Positions 33,202 through 41,430 are shown, numbered from the stretch's first letter. The stretch: DNA of 47,311 bases from Deltaproteobacteria bacterium (GCA_021782655.1 JAJXUT010000007.1:1-47311); one strand, 5' to 3'. Numbers and translations are program-made. Notes: a model not told the origin generated them from the sequence alone.

Positions 33202-34830
33202 CTACCCCAGGATGGCCCGCAAGTCATCCGCCGGGGTGGTGATCGGTTTGATCTGGAAGTTTTTAACCAGCACCTCCAGGACGTTGGGGGTGATAAAGGC
33301 AGGCAGGCTCGGCCCCAGGCGGATGTCCTTAATGCCCAGGTGGAACAGGGTCAGGAGGATGGCCACCGCCTTCTGTTCGTACCAGGAAAGCACCAGGGAG
33401 AGGGGCAGGTCGTTCACCCCGCAGCCAAAGGCCCCGGCCAGGGCCACGGCGATCTGGATGGCGGAGTAGGCGTCGTTGCACTGGCCCACGTCCAGCAGCC
33501 GGGGGATGCCGCCGATCTCGCCCAGTTGCTGGTCGAAGAAACGGAACTTGCCGCAGGCGAGCGTCAAGACCAGGCAGTCCTTGGGCACCTGTTCCACGAA
33601 CTCGGTGTAGTAGTTGCGGCCCGGTTTGGCGCCGTCGCAGCCCGCCACCAGGAAGAAGTGGCGGATGGCCTTGGCCTTGACCGCCGCGATCACCTGGTCG
33701 GCCACCGAGAGCACGGCGTTTCTGGCAAAGCCGACCAGCACCGCCCCCCGGTCGGTATCCTCGCTAAAGCCGGGCAGCGAAAGGGCCTGGTCGATGACCG
33801 GGGCGAAATCCTGATCTCCGATGTGCCGCACCCCTGGCCAGGCCACCAGGCCGCTGGTGAAGATGTGGTCGCGGTAGGCGTCCTTAGGTTTTTGGATGCA
33901 GTTGGTGGTCATGACGATGGCGCCGGGGAACTCGGCGAACTCCTTGCCCTGGTTCTGCCAGGCAGTGCCGTAGTGACCGTGGAAGTGGCCAAACTTCTTC
34001 AGTTCCGGGTAGCCGTGGCAGGGTAGCATCTCGCCGTGGGTATAGACGTTGATCCCCGTGCCCTCGCTCTGCTTGAGGATGGCGGCCAGGTCTTGCAGGT
34101 CGTGGCCGGAAACCAGGATGGCCTTGCCCTTTTTCGCCCCCAGGGGCACGGAGGTAGGCTGCGGATGGCCGAAGAACCCGGTGTTGCCGGCGTCGAGGAG
34201 CTGCATGGCCCGCAGGTTGATCTCCCCGCATTTGAGCACCAGGCCCACCCAGTGGTCGAGCGGCAGGCCGGGCCGCAGCAGTTCGCTTAGGGCCTGATGG
34301 ATGAAGGCGTAAACCGTCTCGTCCTCCTGGCCCAGGATGCGGGCGTGATCGGCGTAGGCCGCCACCCCCTTGAGCCCGTAGAGCAGGATCTGCTTGAGCG
34401 AGGTGATGTCCGGGTTCTCGGCGCGGTCCGCCGCTGGGCCTATTCCCTCGGCCTGAGCAGCAAGCCCAGCAAGATCGGGGGCGGGAACGAAGTTGGCCGC
34501 CGCCTCCGGGAAGGAAGGCGCCTGTCCGGCGTTCTTAAGCCGGACGCGCAGGGAATCCCTTAGTTCCACCGCCCGGCGGATCAGGGCCGCCAGTCGCTCG
34601 GGGTCGAAGTTGACGTTGGTCAGGGTGGAGAAGACCGCCTCGCAGGTGAAGAGGTTGATCTCGGGATCGGAAAGGCCGTGGCTCCGGGCGGCTTGGGCAT
34701 AAAGGCTAAGGCCCTGGACGGCGTGGATCAGCAGGTCTTGCAGGGCCGCGACCTGGTCGTTCTTGCCGCAGACCCCGGCGGTGATGCAGGCGGTTCCGTG
34801 GGCGGTTTGTTCACACTGGTTGCAGAACAT
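33202..34830 (-). CDS. hcp: Hybrid-cluster protein (class I), hydroxylamine/NO reductase
   Basis: This 542-residue protein holds a [4Fe-4S] cluster at the class I N-terminal motif C3, C6, C15 and C21, and a hybrid 4Fe-2S-2O cluster deeper in the fold. Motifs include HGHYGTAWQNQGKEF, GFARNAVLSVADQV, VAGCDGAKPGRNYY and DVGQCNDAYSAIQIA. Hcp reduces hydroxylamine and NO and is central to anaerobic nitrosative stress. Its start has CAAGGAGGAAA. An FNR/HcpR-type site and -10 box lie upstream. Confidence 0.97.
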   Translation of the reverse strand: MFCNQCEQTAHGTACITAGVCGKNDQVAALQDLLIHAVQGLSLYAQAARSHGLSDPEINLFTCEAVFSTLTNVNFDPERLAALIRRAVELRDSLRVRLKNAGQAPSFPEAAANFVPAPDLAGLAAQAEGIGPAADRAENPDITSLKQILLYGLKGVAAYADHARILGQEDETVYAFIHQALSELLRPGLPLDHWVGLVLKCGEINLRAMQLLDAGNTGFFGHPQPTSVPLGAKKGKAILVSGHDLQDLAAILKQSEGTGINVYTHGEMLPCHGYPELKKFGHFHGHYGTAWQNQGKEFAEFPGAIVMTTNCIQKPKDAYRDHIFTSGLVAWPGVRHIGDQDFAPVIDQALSLPGFSEDTDRGAVLVGFARNAVLSVADQVIAAVKAKAIRHFFLVAGCDGAKPGRNYYTEFVEQVPKDCLVLTLACGKFRFFDQQLGEIGGIPRLLDVGQCNDAYSAIQIAVALAGAFGCGVNDLPLSLVLSWYEQKAVAILLTLFHLGIKDIRLGPSLPAFITPNVLEVLVKNFQIKPITTPADDLRAILG

Positions 34831-34893
34831 GAGTTTCCTCCTTGGGCTTTGATGGGCGGGTGTCCGGGGCCGATGTCCCGGGGCTTTGAGGCC

Positions 34894-34937
34894 AGGATAG
34901 GAGAAGCTGGCGGATAAAACCTTGACCTAAATCAAGG
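34894..34937 (-). promoter_or_regulatory. hcp promoter with FNR/HcpR-type operator
   Basis: The palindrome CCTTGA-CCTAAA-TCAAGG (34920-34937) has TTGA and TCAA six bases apart, the spacing of FNR/CRP-family sites. On the minus strand a TATCCT -10-like box lies at 34899-34894. With transcription starting near 34887, the site is centred close to -41.5, as in class II activation. The family of the regulator is inferred; none is encoded next to it. Confidence 0.65.
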
Positions 34938-34958
34938 GGGAATGAAAATTTTGCTTTG

Positions 34959-34980
34959 CCCGGCCTGGCGCGAGGCCGGG
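34959..34980. repeat. GC-rich hairpin between hcp and the phosphoesterase gene
   Basis: CCCGGCCT and AGGCCGGG form a perfect 8 bp stem with a six-base loop. It sits in the 274-base gap between divergent genes, upstream of the hcp operator. No other element is evident except the hairpin before the phosphoesterase start. Confidence 0.6.
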
Positions 34981-35086
34981 GCCTGCCACCCTCAGCCAGC
35001 GCCGCCGCAACTTTTTAACCGGCCAGGGTGGGGTTTTTGTCGATATTCAGGCCCCGGCCTGGTAAAGCTGTTTAGCCGTCCGGTTT

Positions 35087-35100
35087 AAGGGCGCACCCTT
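35087..35100 (+). promoter_or_regulatory. Hairpin covering the phosphoesterase ribosome-binding site
   Basis: AAGGG-CGCA-CCCTT can pair in a 5 bp stem that includes the only Shine-Dalgarno-like bases before the ATG at 35105. This may lower translation. The stem is short, so the effect is uncertain. Confidence 0.35.
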
Positions 35101-35104
35101 CGTC

Positions 35105-35947
35105 ATGCGCAAAATATTCCGTCTCCGTTATCTGTTCCCGCTGCTGTCGCTCCTGGCCGTCCTCTACGGCTGGCAGGTGGAGCCCCGGCTGCTAACCGTG
35201 CAGCGGGTGCTAATCCGCGATTCCGTCCTGGCTAAAGCCTGGCCGGGGCTGACCATCGTCCAGATCTCCGACCTCCACCTCACCAGGGAGGGGCCATATC
35301 AGGAGCGGCTGCTCGCCAAGATCAACCGCTTAAAGCCCGATCTTATCCTGATGACCGGCGACTACAAGCAGTGGCTCAAGCCCCCCGGCCCGGCCCAGCG
35401 CTTTCTCTCCCGGCTTTCCGCCCCCCTGGGCGTCTATGGGGTGCTGGGCGACGCCGATCAGAGCCAGGATCAGGCCTACTGCGCCTACTGCCACCCCGGC
35501 GACGACTACCACTCCCGCCTGACCCACCCGGTGATCCTGCAAAACGAGATCCGCACCCTGCCCTGGCGGGGAGGCACCATCACCGTGGCCGGGGCCGATT
35601 TCGGGGCGGAAGGCGACCAGTGGCTGGCCGGGCTCGAGGCCGCCCCGGACTCCGGCCCGATGCTAGTTTTAAGCCACCAAAGCAAGCCCTGGAACGACCT
35701 GCCGCCGGGCCGGCACCTCCTGTGGCTCTCTGGCGACACCCACGGCGGTCAGATTCGGCTGCCCGCCTGGTTCTGGCGGCTCTTCCCCTACAAGCCCGAC
35801 CCCGCCCACATGGGCGGCCTGTACGGGAACGGCCGGGGCGGCTGGCTACTGGTAAACCGGGGGATCGGCGAGACCGCCTGGATGCCGATTAGGATCGGGG
35901 TGCCGCCGGAGATCGATGTCATCACCTTTGGCCCGCCGCGAGGATGA
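35105..35947 (+). CDS. Membrane-anchored metallophosphoesterase with altered metal site and CxxCH motif
   Basis: The 280-residue protein has an N-terminal membrane anchor (about residues 10-22) and a calcineurin-like fold: QISDLHL (Asp56, His58), MTGDY (Asp86), LSHQSKP (His191) and GDTHGGQI (His213). Two canonical motifs are changed. The usual GNHD is GDAD (115-118) and the usual GHTHGGQ is GDTHGGQ (Asp211). A CAYCH motif (126-130) directly follows GDAD; it looks like a c-haem site but could bind another metal. The substrate is unknown. The downstream lipoprotein gene overlaps by four bases, so the two are coupled. Confidence 0.85.
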   Translation: MRKIFRLRYLFPLLSLLAVLYGWQVEPRLLTVQRVLIRDSVLAKAWPGLTIVQISDLHLTREGPYQERLLAKINRLKPDLILMTGDYKQWLKPPGPAQRFLSRLSAPLGVYGVLGDADQSQDQAYCAYCHPGDDYHSRLTHPVILQNEIRTLPWRGGTITVAGADFGAEGDQWLAGLEAAPDSGPMLVLSHQSKPWNDLPPGRHLLWLSGDTHGGQIRLPAWFWRLFPYKPDPAHMGGLYGNGRGGWLLVNRGIGETAWMPIRIGVPPEIDVITFGPPRG

Positions 35948-36540
35948 AACCCATGATCCATCCGTTCCGCAAGTCCGTGTCTGGGGTTAGCCAGCGACTC
36001 TTGCTCCTGGCCATCCTGCTCCTGGCCGGCTGCCAGAGGTCGCCCCAGACGCTGATCCTAAACGACTTCGAGACCCCGGCCGATCTGGACCGAATCGTCT
36101 GGCGCTGCCGCACCACCTTTAGCCTGAGCAGCCGCTACCGGACGCACGGCAAGAGCGGCCTGCTGATGACCATGTACCCCGATCCCTACCCCGGAATGAG
36201 TCTCAAGCTGACCCCGGAGGAGCGGGATTGGCGGGGCTACCGTTACCTGGCCCTGGAGGTGATCAATCCGGGGGCGACGCCGGTTGCCCTCTGCTACCGG
36301 ATCGACGACCAGGCCAACCCAGATTACAAGGAGCGGGTAAACGGCGTCTTCCGCCTGGCGCCGGGGGTAAACCATCTGCGCCTAGAGCTTGCGGCCCTGC
36401 GCACCTCGGGCAGCAGGCGGCCCTTGCTCTGGCGGCGGGTCGACAAGGTGCTCTTCTTTGTTGTCTCACCCCCAGCCAAGGTGGAGTTGGGGGTTGATTA
36501 TCTCCGGCTGGAAAAATTTACTGCTGACGAACGACATTAA
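35944..36540 (+). CDS. Lipoprotein with carbohydrate-binding-like body
   Basis: The 198-residue protein has a signal peptide ending in lipobox LAGC (Cys near residue 30). The body is beta-rich, beginning LILNDFETPADLDRIVWRC and containing WRGYRYLALEVINPGATPVALCYRIDDQ and VNHLRLELAAL. This pattern resembles galactose-binding/CBM-like jelly rolls, as in CIA30-like proteins; the match is by eye only. Translation is coupled to the phosphoesterase through the ATGA overlap. Confidence 0.75.
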   Translation: MKPMIHPFRKSVSGVSQRLLLLAILLLAGCQRSPQTLILNDFETPADLDRIVWRCRTTFSLSSRYRTHGKSGLLMTMYPDPYPGMSLKLTPEERDWRGYRYLALEVINPGATPVALCYRIDDQANPDYKERVNGVFRLAPGVNHLRLELAALRTSGSRRPLLWRRVDKVLFFVVSPPAKVELGVDYLRLEKFTADERH

Positions 36541-36581
36541 TCTGCGACACCATATTGTCACTCTTTTTTGTCGCCCCTGGC

Positions 36582-36860
36582 CATGCAGCGGACGTTCCTT
36601 GAGGACTACGAGCCCGGCGGCACCTTCTCTCTCCCCGAGTCCTTGCGCGCCGACCTCCATGCCCTGGGCCGCACCTCGCCTGATGAAAGCAAGGAGCCTT
36701 CGCCCAGTTGGTGCCGGGCGGTGATTCCGCCCAGGCCGAGATGGTACTGGATGCCTTGCAACGTCTGCATGAGGGCAATGTGGCCAGGTATCGGCTGAAG
36801 TTTTCCGATTCCCAGGCCTGGAAGCCGATGCGGGATCGGCAGCAAACAAAGAACCGCCCC
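36582..36860 (+). pseudogene. Frameshifted coding remnant next to the tRNA
   Basis: Two frames join by a shift near 36690. The first reads MQRTFLEDYEPGGTFSLPE...LHALGRTSPDE. The second continues PGGDSAQAEMVLDALQRLHEGNVARYRLKF before it degrades. I do not recognise the family. The remaining parts of 36541-36933 show no other gene. It appears to be a decayed gene beside a tRNA, a common insertion site for mobile DNA. Confidence 0.45.
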
Positions 36861-36933
36861 GCAACGCTGCCAATGTCCCACCACTTCAAAAGTTCGTACC
36901 GAAGACAGCAAAACATAGCAATAGTTGCCCCGA

Positions 36934-36976
36934 AACAAAAAAAGGGTTTTCCCCCAGTAACGTGAGGAAAACCCTT
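36934..36976 (-). terminator. Rho-independent terminator of tRNA-Leu
   Basis: On the minus strand AAGGGTTTTCC pairs with GGAAAACCCTT, and the stem runs into a T-run of seven (CCCTTTTTTTG). It begins 11 bases after the tRNA CCA end. Confidence 0.9.
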
Positions 36977-36986
36977 GATTTTTTAA

Positions 36987-37073
36987 TGGTGCCGAAGGCG
37001 AGACTCGAACTCGCACATCCGTACGGACACTAGACCCTGAACCTAGCGCGTCTACCAATTCCGCCACTTCGGC
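36987..37073 (-). tRNA. tRNA-Leu (anticodon CAG)
   Basis: The minus strand folds as a class II tRNA. The acceptor stem is GCCGAAG/CTTCGGC with A73 and an encoded CCA. The D-loop is GGCGGAATTGGTAGACGCG. The anticodon arm is CTAGG-TTCAGGG-TCTAG, giving CAG. A long variable arm (GTGTCCGTACGGATG) precedes the T arm GCGAGTTCGAGTCTCGC. The overall pattern is characteristic of tRNA-Leu. Confidence 0.97.
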
Positions 37074-37194
37074 ACAAACGGAAGCAAGATAATTTTTTTA
37101 CCTGGTCATGTCAAGAAGATTCGGTCAACCGCGACGACCGCAACTAGAATTGCCGATCTCAAGCAGCCCTTCTCTCGCCCCCGATGGGTCATGG

Positions 37195-37223
37195 TTGACA
37201 AGCCCGACACTTTGGAATAGTTT
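37195..37223 (+). promoter_or_regulatory. Possible promoter of aroD-aroE
   Basis: TTGACA at 37195-37200 is followed after 17 bases by TAGTTT at 37218-37223. The -35 is perfect and the -10 weak. It lies in the gap between tRNA-Leu and aroD; no gene is seen in that gap. Confidence 0.45.
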
Positions 37224-37325
37224 GACTCCCAATAAACACCAACGTTGCTGCTCTAGCAGATTAACCAACAGCCAAAACCGATACCGTCACCCAGACTAAG
37301 GCATAAGTTCAGCGGTGATTTAACC

Positions 37326-38066
37326 ATGGCTCAAGTCGAAGGCTATCGCGCCATGCCCACCAACATCCCCCGCCCCCACGGCAAGCTATGCGTGTCGCTG
37401 TCCGGCGACCACGAAGACGAGATCCTGGCCCTGGCCCTGAAGGCCGAGCCCCTGGCCGATGTCCTGGAGATCCGCCTGGATTCGATGCGTAAGCCGTCCG
37501 CGGCCCCCTTCGCGGGCCGCCTAGCAAAACCGCTCCTGTTCACCAACCGGGCCAGTTGGGAGGGAGGCGGCTTCGCGGGCCCAGAGGAGGAACGCCTCGC
37601 CCTGCTGCGCCAGGCGGCGGAGGCCAAGGCCGCCTATATCGATATCGAGCTCAAGACCGAGGCCGGGCCCAGGAATGCCCTGATCCGGGCGGCCAAGGAC
37701 AACGGCACCCAGGTCATCGTCTCCTGGCACGGCTTTAACGGCACCCCCTCCGCCCCGGCCCTGCGCTCACTCCTCCAGGAACAGTGCCAAAGCGGCGCCG
37801 ACATCGGCAAGATCGTCACCACCGCCCACGGTTTCCAGGACGTGCTGCGGGTCTTGAATCTTCAGATCGAGGCCGCCGAGATCGGCCTGCCGCTGATCGC
37901 CTTCTGCATGGGCCAAGCCGGGGTGATCAGCCGGGTCGCCACCCTGGGACTGGGCGGATTCATGACCTACGCCGCCGCCGACCACGCCCCAGCCACCGCC
38001 CCCGGACAATTGCCCGCCTCCTCCCTGGCCCGCATCCTGACCGAGCTAGGAAGCCATGCCGGTTGA
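37326..38066 (+). CDS. aroD: 3-dehydroquinate dehydratase, type I
   Basis: This 246-residue class I enzyme dehydrates 3-dehydroquinate to 3-dehydroshikimate in the shikimate route through a Schiff base. The lysine is residue 162 in ADIGKIVTTAHGFQD and the general-base His is 135 in VSWHGFNGTP. EIRLDSM, TNRASWEGG and IAFCMGQAGVISRVA also fit the family. GGTGA seven bases upstream supports the ATG at 37326; ATG at 37353 is possible. The gene overlaps aroE by 11 bases, joining two consecutive steps. Confidence 0.95.
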   Translation: MAQVEGYRAMPTNIPRPHGKLCVSLSGDHEDEILALALKAEPLADVLEIRLDSMRKPSAAPFAGRLAKPLLFTNRASWEGGGFAGPEEERLALLRQAAEAKAAYIDIELKTEAGPRNALIRAAKDNGTQVIVSWHGFNGTPSAPALRSLLQEQCQSGADIGKIVTTAHGFQDVLRVLNLQIEAAEIGLPLIAFCMGQAGVISRVATLGLGGFMTYAAADHAPATAPGQLPASSLARILTELGSHAG

Positions 38067-38868
38067 CGGCCAGACCGAGCTTTACGGCATCCTGGGCCAG
38101 CCGGTCAGCCACAGCCTAAGCCCGGCCATGCACAACGCCGCCTTCAGGCACCTTCACCTAAACAAGATCTACCTGCCCTTCCCAGCCCAGGACGCAAAAA
38201 TGGCGGTGACGGCGATGAAGACCCTGGGGATCAGGGGGGCGAGCGTCACCATCCCCCACAAGCAGGCGGTGATTCCCGTTCTCGACACCATCGACCCCCT
38301 GGCGGCCAAGATCGGGGCGGTAAACACCTTGATCTTCCGGGACGGGGCGGCGCACGGGGTCAACACCGATTGGCTGGGGGCCAACACCGCCCTGGCCCAA
38401 ATCGCCCCCCTGGCCGGCAAGTCGGCCCTGCTGCTCGGCGCCGGCGGCTCGGCCAGGGCCATCGGTTTCGGGCTGATCCAGGCCGGGGTCAGCCTCACCA
38501 TGGCCAGCCGCACCCCCAGCCGAGGCCAGGCCCTGGCCGGGGACCTAGGCTGCCCCTGGCGGCCGCTGGCTGACCTCGATGACTTCACCGCCGATCTCTT
38601 GATCAACGCCACCTCGGTGGGCATGGGCCCAAATAGCGGCCAAACCCCGGTGCCCGCCAGACTGCTGACCAATTTCGGGCTGGTGATGGACATCGTCTAT
38701 AGCCCGCTGGCCACCACCCTGCTTAAGGAGGCCAAGGCGGCCGGCTGCCAGACCGTCAACGGCCTGGAGATGCTGCTCTATCAGGGATCGGCCCAGTTTG
38801 AGCTGTGGACCGGGCTCAAGGCGCCGGTAGAGGTCATGCGCCAGGCGCTGCTTACGAGGATTGGATAG
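38056..38868 (+). CDS. aroE: Shikimate dehydrogenase
   Basis: AroE reduces 3-dehydroshikimate to shikimate with NADPH, directly after the AroD step. The 270-residue protein has GQPVSHSLSPAMHNAAF (substrate serines), the catalytic lysine in VTIPHKQ, NTDWLGA, the NADP-binding LLGAGGSARAIGFGL and NATSVGMGP. It overlaps the end of aroD, which implies translational coupling. Confidence 0.97.
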   Translation: MPVDGQTELYGILGQPVSHSLSPAMHNAAFRHLHLNKIYLPFPAQDAKMAVTAMKTLGIRGASVTIPHKQAVIPVLDTIDPLAAKIGAVNTLIFRDGAAHGVNTDWLGANTALAQIAPLAGKSALLLGAGGSARAIGFGLIQAGVSLTMASRTPSRGQALAGDLGCPWRPLADLDDFTADLLINATSVGMGPNSGQTPVPARLLTNFGLVMDIVYSPLATTLLKEAKAAGCQTVNGLEMLLYQGSAQFELWTGLKAPVEVMRQALLTRIG

Positions 38869-38880
38869 GGAGGAAAGGCC

Positions 38881-39552
38881 ATGCCACGCCATCTGCAACG
38901 GGAAATCGAAAACTTAAAGAACAAGATCGTCACCATGGGCGGCGAGGTGGAGGATCGGGTTTACAAGGCGACCCTGTCGGTGATCAAACGCGATCTGGTC
39001 ATGGCCCAGGCGGTGATCAACGCCGACCGCAACATCGACAACCTGGAGGTGGACATCGAGGAGGACTGCCTGAAGATCCTGGCCCTGCACCAGCCGGTGG
39101 CCATCGACCTGCGCTTCATCATCGCGGTGCTCAAGATCAACAGCGACCTGGAGCGGGTGGGCGACCTGGCGGTGAACATCGCCGAGCGCAGCATCTTTCT
39201 GGCCTCCCAGGACGAGCCCATCGACATGCCCTTCGACGCGGTCGATATGTCCACCAAGGTGGAGAAAATGCTGACCCAGAGCATCGACTCCCTGGTCAAC
39301 CTGGACGTGCGCCTGGCCAGGCAGGTGCGGGCCAGGGACGAGGAGATCGACACCATCAACCGCACGATGTACGGCCAGGTCAAGGGCCTGTTCCAGGACC
39401 ACCCCGAGCGGGTGAATGCCCTGCTGCACGCCATCTCCATCTGCCGCCATCTGGAGCGAATCGCCGACCACGCGAGCAACATCGCAGAAGACGTGATCTA
39501 CCTGGTCAACGCCGAGATCGTCCGCCACACCCCGGAGGTATTCGAGGAGTAA
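38881..39552 (+). CDS. phoU: Phosphate-signalling regulator PhoU
   Basis: The 223-residue protein is built of two PhoU three-helix bundles. Metal-coordinating patterns fit the family: DRNIDNLEVDIEEDCLKI and DLRFIIAVLKINSDLERVGDLAVNIAE, repeated later as ICRHLERIADHASNIAEDVIYLV. PhoU links the PstSCAB phosphate transporter to the PhoR kinase and represses the Pho response when phosphate is plentiful. No pst or pho genes are in the window. A GGGAGGAAAGG ribosome-binding site precedes the ATG. It is probably independent of aroE or read through from it. Confidence 0.96.
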   Translation: MPRHLQREIENLKNKIVTMGGEVEDRVYKATLSVIKRDLVMAQAVINADRNIDNLEVDIEEDCLKILALHQPVAIDLRFIIAVLKINSDLERVGDLAVNIAERSIFLASQDEPIDMPFDAVDMSTKVEKMLTQSIDSLVNLDVRLARQVRARDEEIDTINRTMYGQVKGLFQDHPERVNALLHAISICRHLERIADHASNIAEDVIYLVNAEIVRHTPEVFEE

Positions 39553-39559
39553 GACCCTC

Positions 39560-40391
39560 TTGATCCCGCCCTCCATGACCCTTGCCAAGATCATTCAAAA
39601 ATTTGTCCCCTGCCGCCAAGACCCGGAGGCACTGGCCCCCATAACGATCGGCATCACCACCTTCGCCGCCAGATTTTACACCTATTTTGCGCCACTGCTC
39701 GCCAGGATTAGAGAACTAGACCAGCAAAGCGAGGTGGTGGTGGCCATCAACGGCGAGCACCAGCAGGAGTTCGACGAGAACTATCGAGCCGAAATCCTAA
39801 AATTCATCGCTGAACAACCAAGGGTATATCCCGTTTTCTTCCCCTCCTTCCGGGGCTTAGCGAAACTCTGGAACACCGTGGTCATCCATGCCAGCCAAGA
39901 CTACATATTGATGCTCAACGACGACCTGTCGATCACCGCCGCCGATTGTCTGGAAAAAATCAAATTACATATCCCCGCAACGGCTACCGGTCGTTCACCA
40001 TCAATCAGTCTTGGTCGCATTTTTTGTTAAGTAGGCAGGAGATTGAGCAGTTGGGCTATTTTGATAAAAGATTCCTGTGGATAGGCGAAGAGGACGGGGA
40101 CCTGACCTGGCGTTATCTTGACGAATACCGCAGACCAATCGCCAACTTGCGGATCAGGGGAATAGAAAACCACGCCGAGCAAACGGTGTACAGCTATAGG
40201 CCCACCAACATCAGTTGTCACTCGGGCACCAAATACAGCCTGTTTAACCGCCAATTCTGCCGGCAGAAATATCTACCGGACCCCAACGGCAAGGCCGGCA
40301 TGTTCGAGGCCCCGGTACGGATGGCCGACCCAGGGCCACAGTTCAGTATCCCAACGAACGCTTCTACCGTGCCCGCAAAAACGACCTGTAA
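39560..40391 (+). pseudogene. Glycosyltransferase (GT2-like), broken by two frameshifts
   Basis: The first frame (39560-40030) carries a GT2-type start, ITIGITTFAARFYTYFAP, and DYILMLNDDLSIT. It ends after a frame change near the A6 run at about 39955. The second frame continues with FTINQSWSHFLLSRQEIEQLGYFDKRFLWIGEEDGDLTWRYLDEY. A second shift near 40330 is needed to reach the natural-looking end QYPNERFYRARKNDL. Both shifts go in the same direction, as if a single base had been lost each time. Either the gene is dead or the sequence has homopolymer errors. Confidence 0.7.
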
Positions 40392-40413
40392 CCCTTAAGG
40401 CCAACACACCCGC

Positions 40414-41430
40414 ATGGGCCTCCAAACACCCATAACGCCAACCCCCGAAGACTCCCGGCTACCCCTGGTTCGCATCGCCAAGGATTGGGACTGGCCAGAC
40501 CTGCTCCGCCAAACGCCCGGCAATCGCGGAGTCTGGGATGGAGTCCGTTTTACCACCGATAACGTTGACCAGTGCGAGGCCCTGGTGGTGCTCAACAACC
40601 GCCTGGAAACCCCAGTGCGCGCCCGTTGCCCTCCCGGACGGGTCTGGGCCTTGATGCAGGAGCCCTACATCAAGGGATTCACCGACTGGATGGCGGAAGG
40701 GCATGCGGCCTTCGACCGGGTTTACACCAACTGCCCCCCCTCATCCGACCCCAAATACCTCACCTCCCAACCGGCGATCCCCTGGCATGTCAACCGCAGC
40801 TTCGACCAACTGCTCTCCTGTCCCCAGCCGAAAAAGACCGGCACACTCTCCTGGGTGGTGGGCAACTGCCGTGACCTTCCCGGACATATGAAACGCCTTG
40901 CCTTCCTGCGCCGGGTTAGGGAAGACAAGGGCCTGGCTATCGACCTGTACGGGCGGGCGATTAAATACCTGGACGACAAGTGGGATGGCCTGGCCCCCTA
41001 CCGCTACTCCATCGCCGCCGAAAACACGGCATGGCCTGACTATTGGACGGAAAAGATCGCCGATTGCTTCCTTACCTGGACCGTACCCTTTTATCATGGC
41101 TGTCCAAATCTTGAAAAATACTTCCCAGCCGATTCCTTTATCAGGATCGATATAGAAAACCCTGAACAAACAATCGCAACAATAAAAAGCTGCCTAACCA
41201 AAGATGACTGGAACCGCCGATTGCCAGCCATTGAAGAGGCAAGACGGCTGGTTATGTACGAATATCAAATCTTCCCTTTCCTGGCCGGCTTGTTAAAAAA
41301 AGAATCCCCGTTTAGCAATCAACCTAAAAGCGAACATATCGTTCCCGCTTATCAGCGCAGCATGACTACCAGGACAAGACGATTGCTCTACAAGATAAAA
41401 AAGCACTACCTGCGAGCAACCACCAGATGA
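40414..41430 (+). CDS. Glycosyltransferase family 10 (fucosyltransferase-like)
   Basis: The 338-residue protein has the GT10 C-terminal signature YRYSIAAENTAWPDYWTEKIADC followed by WTVPFYHGCPNLEKYFPADSFIRID, as in alpha-1,3/4-fucosyltransferases. The N-terminal half is divergent. It probably decorates lipopolysaccharide or a capsule with fucose or a related sugar donated by GDP. The stop overlaps the ATG of the next gene. The base composition becomes AT-richer toward the C-terminus (about 41100-41430), consistent with transferred DNA. Confidence 0.82.
   Translation: MGLQTPITPTPEDSRLPLVRIAKDWDWPDLLRQTPGNRGVWDGVRFTTDNVDQCEALVVLNNRLETPVRARCPPGRVWALMQEPYIKGFTDWMAEGHAAFDRVYTNCPPSSDPKYLTSQPAIPWHVNRSFDQLLSCPQPKKTGTLSWVVGNCRDLPGHMKRLAFLRRVREDKGLAIDLYGRAIKYLDDKWDGLAPYRYSIAAENTAWPDYWTEKIADCFLTWTVPFYHGCPNLEKYFPADSFIRIDIENPEQTIATIKSCLTKDDWNRRLPAIEEARRLVMYEYQIFPFLAGLLKKESPFSNQPKSEHIVPAYQRSMTTRTRRLLYKIKKHYLRATTR

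Noticed and set aside
37108-37299. 63-codon frame between tRNA-Leu and aroD
   Set aside because: Low-complexity, lacks a ribosome-binding site, and overlaps the probable aroD promoter.
39946-39960. Programmed -1 frameshift in the glycosyltransferase
   Set aside because: The A6 run is not arranged as a slippery heptamer in the zero frame, and a second unrelated shift is needed downstream.
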